From: an uncultured Clostridia bacterium
Lineage (GTDB): Bacteria; Bacillota; Clostridia; Oscillospirales; QAKW01
Direction of reading: 5' to 3'
Assembly: GCA_944387895.1 (NCBI GenBank)
Contig: CALXGQ010000013.1
Coordinates: forward strand, 35,186 to 99,185
Length of the DNA stretch: 64,000 bases
The notes below the pieces were generated by a model, which was not told the origin of the DNA, searched no databases, and saw nothing but the letters and a program-made list of their open reading frames with translations. Below, one piece after another: positions 60,972 through 64,000 of this stretch. The stretch's first letter is position 1, and the number at the start of each line of letters is the position of its first letter. The translations under genes and the position numbers were made by a program.

Positions 60972-61496
60972 ATGAATCGTTCAAACAACAAGCGAAGAAG
61001 AGAATCGGTCGATAAAATCGAAAGGGTTTTCATTGAGCTGCTCCAGACCAGTAAGCTGAGCGAGATCAGCGTATCGGAGATCTGCAAAGCCGCCGGCTTG
61101 AACCGCACGACGTTTTATGCCAATTACGAGGATCTGTATGCGCTGGCGGATTCCATCCGCCGTAAGCTGGAAGAAAATCTGGCGGAGCTGTACCGGGATG
61201 AAATCACGCTGGGTTTCAACAGCAACGATTATCTTCCCCTGTTTCGCCATATCCGGGAGAATCAGCTTTTTTATCAAACCTATTTTAAGCTGGGATACGA
61301 CGATCAGTATCAAATCGTTTCCTACGACAGGGCCCTTGCCGAGGAGCATTTTCAAAACCGTTTTGTTGAATATCATATGGAGTTTTTTAAAAGCGGCATA
61401 ACGGCGATCATCAAGATGTGGCTGGCGGGAGGCTGCCGGGAAACCCCGGAAGAGATGGTTGAGGTGATAAAAAGCGAATATCGGGGACGCGCCTGA
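60972..61496 (+). CDS. TetR family transcriptional regulator
   Basis: 174 residues. The N-terminal helix-turn-helix is clear: VFIELLQTSKLSEISVSEICKAAGLNRTTFYANYEDLYAL. The C-terminal ligand domain resembles the TetR_C group of Firmicutes regulators (LFRHIRENQLFYQTYF, MWLAGGCRETPEEMVEV). ATG 60972 is behind AAAGAGG. It is divergent from the two membrane genes and probably represses both itself and them through the paired 18-bp sites. Confidence 0.9.
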   Translation: MNRSNNKRRRESVDKIERVFIELLQTSKLSEISVSEICKAAGLNRTTFYANYEDLYALADSIRRKLEENLAELYRDEITLGFNSNDYLPLFRHIRENQLFYQTYFKLGYDDQYQIVSYDRALAEEHFQNRFVEYHMEFFKSGITAIIKMWLAGGCRETPEEMVEVIKSEYRGRA

Positions 61497-61511
61497 TCGA
61501 CCGCGCAGCGC

Positions 61512-61560
61512 AAAAAAAGACGTCCGCGCAGCCGGAGCTGCGCGGGCGTTGCATTTTTTT
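61512..61560. terminator. Bidirectional terminator between tetR and the rubredoxin gene
   Basis: A-tract, ACGTCCGCGCAGC, loop CGGA, GCTGCGCGGGCGT, then GCATTTTTTT; serves both converging genes. Confidence 0.85.
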
Positions 61561-61717
61561 ATTCTTCTTCAAATTGATCCTTGCCGACGCTGCAAAGAGG
61601 ACAGGTATAGTCCTCGGGCACTTCCTCCCAGGGGGTGCCGGGCGCGATTCCGTTATCAGGATCGCCGACTTCGGGATCATAAACATAACCGCAAACGGTG
61701 CAGACATATTTTTTCAT
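61559..61717 (-). CDS. Rubredoxin
   Basis: Small one-iron electron carrier of 52 residues, used by anaerobes in oxygen and peroxide detoxification. The iron ligands are Cys6 and Cys9 ([12 protein letters not shown]) and Cys39 and Cys42 ([13 protein letters not shown]); [17 protein letters not shown] is canonical. The start is ATG 61717 with GGAGGAATGAAC upstream. It is monocistronic, with a leader of about 120 bases. No rubrerythrin or reductase gene adjoins it. Confidence 0.97.
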   Translation of the reverse strand: MKKYVCTVCGYVYDPEVGDPDNGIAPGTPWEEVPEDYTCPLCSVGKDQFEEE

Positions 61718-61838
61718 CGTTCATTCCTCCATCATTCATGTTCGTTTTAATAAGTTGTATGAAGATTCGCTTTCAAGCCGGGCGCGCGTGTTTCGCCGCC
61801 TGGGCGGGGAAGCCCCGCTTCCTTTGACTTGCAGATAT

Positions 61839-61880
61839 AGTATAAACCAAATCGGCGAAATATGATGTTGCAAATGCAAC
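61839..61880 (-). promoter_or_regulatory. Rubredoxin promoter region with a palindrome
   Basis: On the minus strand TATACT occupies 61839-61844; no good -35. Upstream, GTTGCA-AA-TGCAAC (61867-61880) is a perfect palindrome just beyond the murC stop. It could be an activator site or a weak terminator element for murC. Confidence 0.35.
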
Positions 61881-61890
61881 GAATGAATGA

Positions 61891-63261
61891 TTAAACTAAA
61901 AAATCTGCAATTCTGTTGACATTTCCCGCGCCCATCAGGACGACGATATCGCCTTTTTTCAGCTCTTTTTTCAGCAGGGCGGCGATATCTTCAAATCTGC
62001 TGACATAGCGGGCGCCGGGGATGCGGTCGCGCAGGTTCAGGATGTTGACGCCGAGCTTGTTGATTTCCCGCGCGGCATAGATGTCGGTCAGGATGGTGTG
62101 GTCGGCGATGGAGAGGGCGGCGGCGAACTCGTCGATCAGGTAATAGGTGCGGGTAAAGGTGTGAGGCTGAAATACCACATAGAGCTCTCTCTCCGCTGCC
62201 TCCTTGGCGCTTTGCAGGGTAGCGCGGATCTCGGTGGGATGATGGGCGTAGTCGTCCAAAACGACGGCGCCGTTGCAGGTTCCTTTGTATTCAAACCGTC
62301 GGTCGGCGCCGGTGAAGGCTTCCAGCCCGGCCTTGATCTCCTGCCCGTTCAATCCGTAGCGCAGCGCAACGCAGGCAGCAGCCAGGGCGTTGAGCACGTT
62401 GTGGCGTCCGGGGATTTTCAGGGAAACGTGGGTGATCGGTTCCTTATTATAAATAATATCGAAGCTCGGATATCCGCCCTGGAAGGAAACGGCGCTGCCA
62501 AAGCAGATATCGGATTCCTGCAAACCGAAGGTCAGCAGCTCTCCTTTATAATAATTGCGGATGCAGGAGCAGTTTTCATCATCGCCGTTCAGGATCAGAA
62601 AACCGTCCGGATCGATGTTGTCGGTAAAGCGCTGAAACGAATGCTGGATCGCATGGAGATCCTTGAAGAAGTCCAGATGATCCTCGTCGATGTTCAGGAT
62701 AACGGCGCAATGGGGGTGAAAGTGGTGAAAGGAATTGACGTATTCGCAGGCCTCGTAAATGGCAAAATCGCTGCCGCCCAGGCAGTAATTCCCGCCGATC
62801 GCCTTGAGGTTGGCGCCCACCAGAACGGTGGGATCCTTTTGCGCCATTTTAAATATGGAGGAGAGCAGGGATGTGACCGTCGTTTTGCCATGGGTGCCGG
62901 AAACGGCGATGGAGTTTTTAAACTCCGCCATCATATATCCCAGCAATACCGCTCGCTCCATGATCGGGACGTTGTTTTCCCGGGCATAGGCCAGCTCTGG
63001 ATTGTTGTCGGATATGGCGGCGGTGTAGACAAGAAGATCGCAGCCGGCGGCATTCTCCGCCGCATGGTTGCGAAAAACCGGGATTCCCGCTGCGGCCAGC
63101 TTGGCAAGGGCGGGAGAATCGCCGCTGTCGGATCCGGTCACGGTCCGTCCCTGCTGCTTGAGGATCAGAGCCAGCGACGACATGGAAACGCCGCCAATCC
63201 CGACAAAATGAATCCGGGAAAACTGCTTGTATTGATTAAAATGTTGTGTTATAATACTCAA
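61891..63261 (-). CDS. murC: UDP-N-acetylmuramate--L-alanine ligase
   Basis: Adds the first amino acid of the peptidoglycan stem. Three Mur domains: HFVGIGGVSMSSLA (UDP-MurNAc), SGTHGKTTVTSLL as the ATP loop (about residues 120-132), NIDEDHLDFF, then DDYAHHPTEIRATL and FQPHTFTRT. The length is 456 residues. The start is a TTG at 63261 with AAGGAGG upstream. It is monocistronic on the minus strand, away from any dcw cluster. Confidence 0.96.
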   Translation of the reverse strand: MSIITQHFNQYKQFSRIHFVGIGGVSMSSLALILKQQGRTVTGSDSGDSPALAKLAAAGIPVFRNHAAENAAGCDLLVYTAAISDNNPELAYARENNVPIMERAVLLGYMMAEFKNSIAVSGTHGKTTVTSLLSSIFKMAQKDPTVLVGANLKAIGGNYCLGGSDFAIYEACEYVNSFHHFHPHCAVILNIDEDHLDFFKDLHAIQHSFQRFTDNIDPDGFLILNGDDENCSCIRNYYKGELLTFGLQESDICFGSAVSFQGGYPSFDIIYNKEPITHVSLKIPGRHNVLNALAAACVALRYGLNGQEIKAGLEAFTGADRRFEYKGTCNGAVVLDDYAHHPTEIRATLQSAKEAAERELYVVFQPHTFTRTYYLIDEFAAALSIADHTILTDIYAAREINKLGVNILNLRDRIPGARYVSRFEDIAALLKKELKKGDIVVLMGAGNVNRIADFLV

Positions 63262-63363
63262 AAAGAAAAGCCTCCTTTTTTGATTCCGTTACCATTATAG
63301 TACACAAAAAGGAAAAAATAAATATCTAATTGATGATTTTGATAAAGAATGTGGGGAAAAAAG

Positions 63364-63804
63364 ATGGCCGATCGTCGCAGCGAAGAAAAAAAGGGATTCT
63401 GGCAGCGCTATAAATTTTATATCCTCGGATGTCTGGGCGCTTTTTTGCTGATCGCTTCCATGAGCGTTCAGAACGTGGTGGTGTATTATAAAACAGCCGA
63501 CGGCACGGATTATGCCGTCAAGCTGGATTATTCCGCCTTCGGGCTTTGCCTGCGGTGTAATCCGATGAAGAGCAATGCCAACGACGTGGTGGAAAAAGCT
63601 GTTTTTTTCTGTACCGGGCGTGAAACGTCGGTGATGAACGCCGCCGCGGCGCTGCAGGAGATCGCCGGCACCGAAGAGGGCGAGATGCAGCTGTATGTGG
63701 GCGGCCTGCTGGGCAATAATGCAAAAACAAGGGATAAGCTGATAGAGGCGCTGAACGGCGCCGGGTACGACGCGAAGGCTTTAGAGTCGGAAGAGACCGG
63801 ATAA
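63364..63804 (+). CDS. Membrane-anchored protein of unknown function
   Basis: 146 residues. A charged N-terminus (MADRRSEEKKGFWQRY) precedes one membrane helix (FYILGCLGAFLLIASM), so the rest faces outside. The outer part has two cysteines (LCLRC, with another in FFCTGRE) and a C-terminal alpha/beta stretch (EMQLYVGGLLGNNAKTRDKLIEALNGAGYD in pieces). I recognise no family. ATG 63364 follows GTGGGG; ATG 63349 is less likely. Divergent from murC. Confidence 0.72.
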   Translation: MADRRSEEKKGFWQRYKFYILGCLGAFLLIASMSVQNVVVYYKTADGTDYAVKLDYSAFGLCLRCNPMKSNANDVVEKAVFFCTGRETSVMNAAAALQEIAGTEEGEMQLYVGGLLGNNAKTRDKLIEALNGAGYDAKALESEETG

Positions 63805-63882
63805 ATACGCTTTCCTATGTAGACCCGGCGCCGCCGCAACGGGGATTTTTGCAAAAAACTTCAAAAAAACCGAAAAAAAGTG

Positions 63883-63911
63883 TTGACAAACGGGACGTGG
63901 AGTGGTATTAT
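63883..63911 (+). promoter_or_regulatory. Strong promoter near the right edge
   Basis: TTGACA at 63883-63888, 17 bases, TATTAT at 63906-63911. No open reading frame follows in the remaining 89 bases. Confidence 0.75.
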
Positions 63912-64000
63912 AATCAGGCACCCGCAAAAAAGGGGAACCGGACGAGCGGGGAAGCAGTGGACTTTGAAAATTAAACAGCATCATGAAAAAGGACCCGTTA
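63912..64000 (+). other. Untranslated leader, possibly of an rRNA operon
   Basis: The 89 bases after the promoter contain GGACTTTGAAAATTAAACAG, a type of sequence often found upstream of 16S rRNA genes in Firmicutes. The 16S gene itself would lie beyond the window, so this is inference. Confidence 0.35.

Overview
The window looks like a chromosomal core segment of an anaerobic, spore-forming, Gram-positive member of the Clostridia. The signs are sporulation genes (yabP, yabQ, a SpoVB-type flippase), strong GGAGG ribosome sites, the ClpP-like TepA protease, FemX-type cell-wall transferase, RecD2, clostridial ferredoxin, rubredoxin, a DUF1858 redox protein, pyrDB/pyrK dihydroorotate dehydrogenase and intrinsic terminators nearly everywhere. 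Codon third positions are G/C-rich. I see no insertion sequence, prophage, integrase, CRISPR array or plasmid gene. Almost all coding sequence is vertically inherited housekeeping content, so the interesting material is mostly regulatory DNA and a few small unexplained genes.

Layout. 1-2.9 kb: end of a capsule/exopolysaccharide phosphoregulation locus (tyrosine kinase CpsD, PHP phosphatase CpsB), a secreted membrane-anchored protein and an LCP glycopolymer transferase. 3-4.3 kb: patatin phospholipase and DUF1858 protein on the minus strand. 4.4-8.3 kb: FemX-like transferase, alanine-racemase-like protein, DNA polymerase III delta-prime and RicT. 8.4-9.8 kb: small 2[4Fe-4S] ferredoxin, then yabP-yabQ-divIC. 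9.9-18.9 kb: a complete de novo UMP operon except carA and the kinases (pyrC-carB-pyrK-pyrD-pyrF-pyrE-pyrB-pyrI) preceded by an attenuator-like leader. 19-22.5 kb: lepB, then rbgA-rnhB-yraN-dipeptidase. 22.5-27.5 kb: DUF1540 protein, phosphoesterase, tig-clpP-clpX and a YfbR-type nucleotidase. 27.6-27.9 kb: tRNA-Met, -Glu, -Val. 28-31 kb: tepA, GNAT, ABC-F ATPase. 31-35.2 kb, minus strand: rqcP, hup, mazG, spoVB-like, zinc-ribbon protein, a candidate small RNA, tadA. 35.3-39.3 kb: ddl, murI, DUF1934, argS.

39.4-52.5 kb is the gene-expression core: rplS, a GC-rich degenerate repeat block, rpoB-rpoC, rpsL-rpsG-fusA-tuf. 52.5-54.7 kb has two riboswitches back to back: FMN in front of ribU and SAM-I in front of metK. 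54.9-59.5 kb: small membrane protein, recD2, comFC, mreB. 59.5-61.5 kb: a divergent TetR-controlled unit of two unknown membrane proteins and a protein made of 11-residue repeats. 61.5-64 kb: rubredoxin, murC, a membrane-anchored unknown and a strong promoter that may start an rRNA operon just beyond the edge.

The best candidates for undescribed biology are the three-state leader of the pyr operon, the compact C-rich small RNA locus at about 34.55-34.68 kb, the TetR/18-bp inverted-repeat membrane module at 59.5-61.5 kb, and the repeat block plus promoter palindrome in front of rpoBC. All were found by eye, with no alignments or folding programs run.
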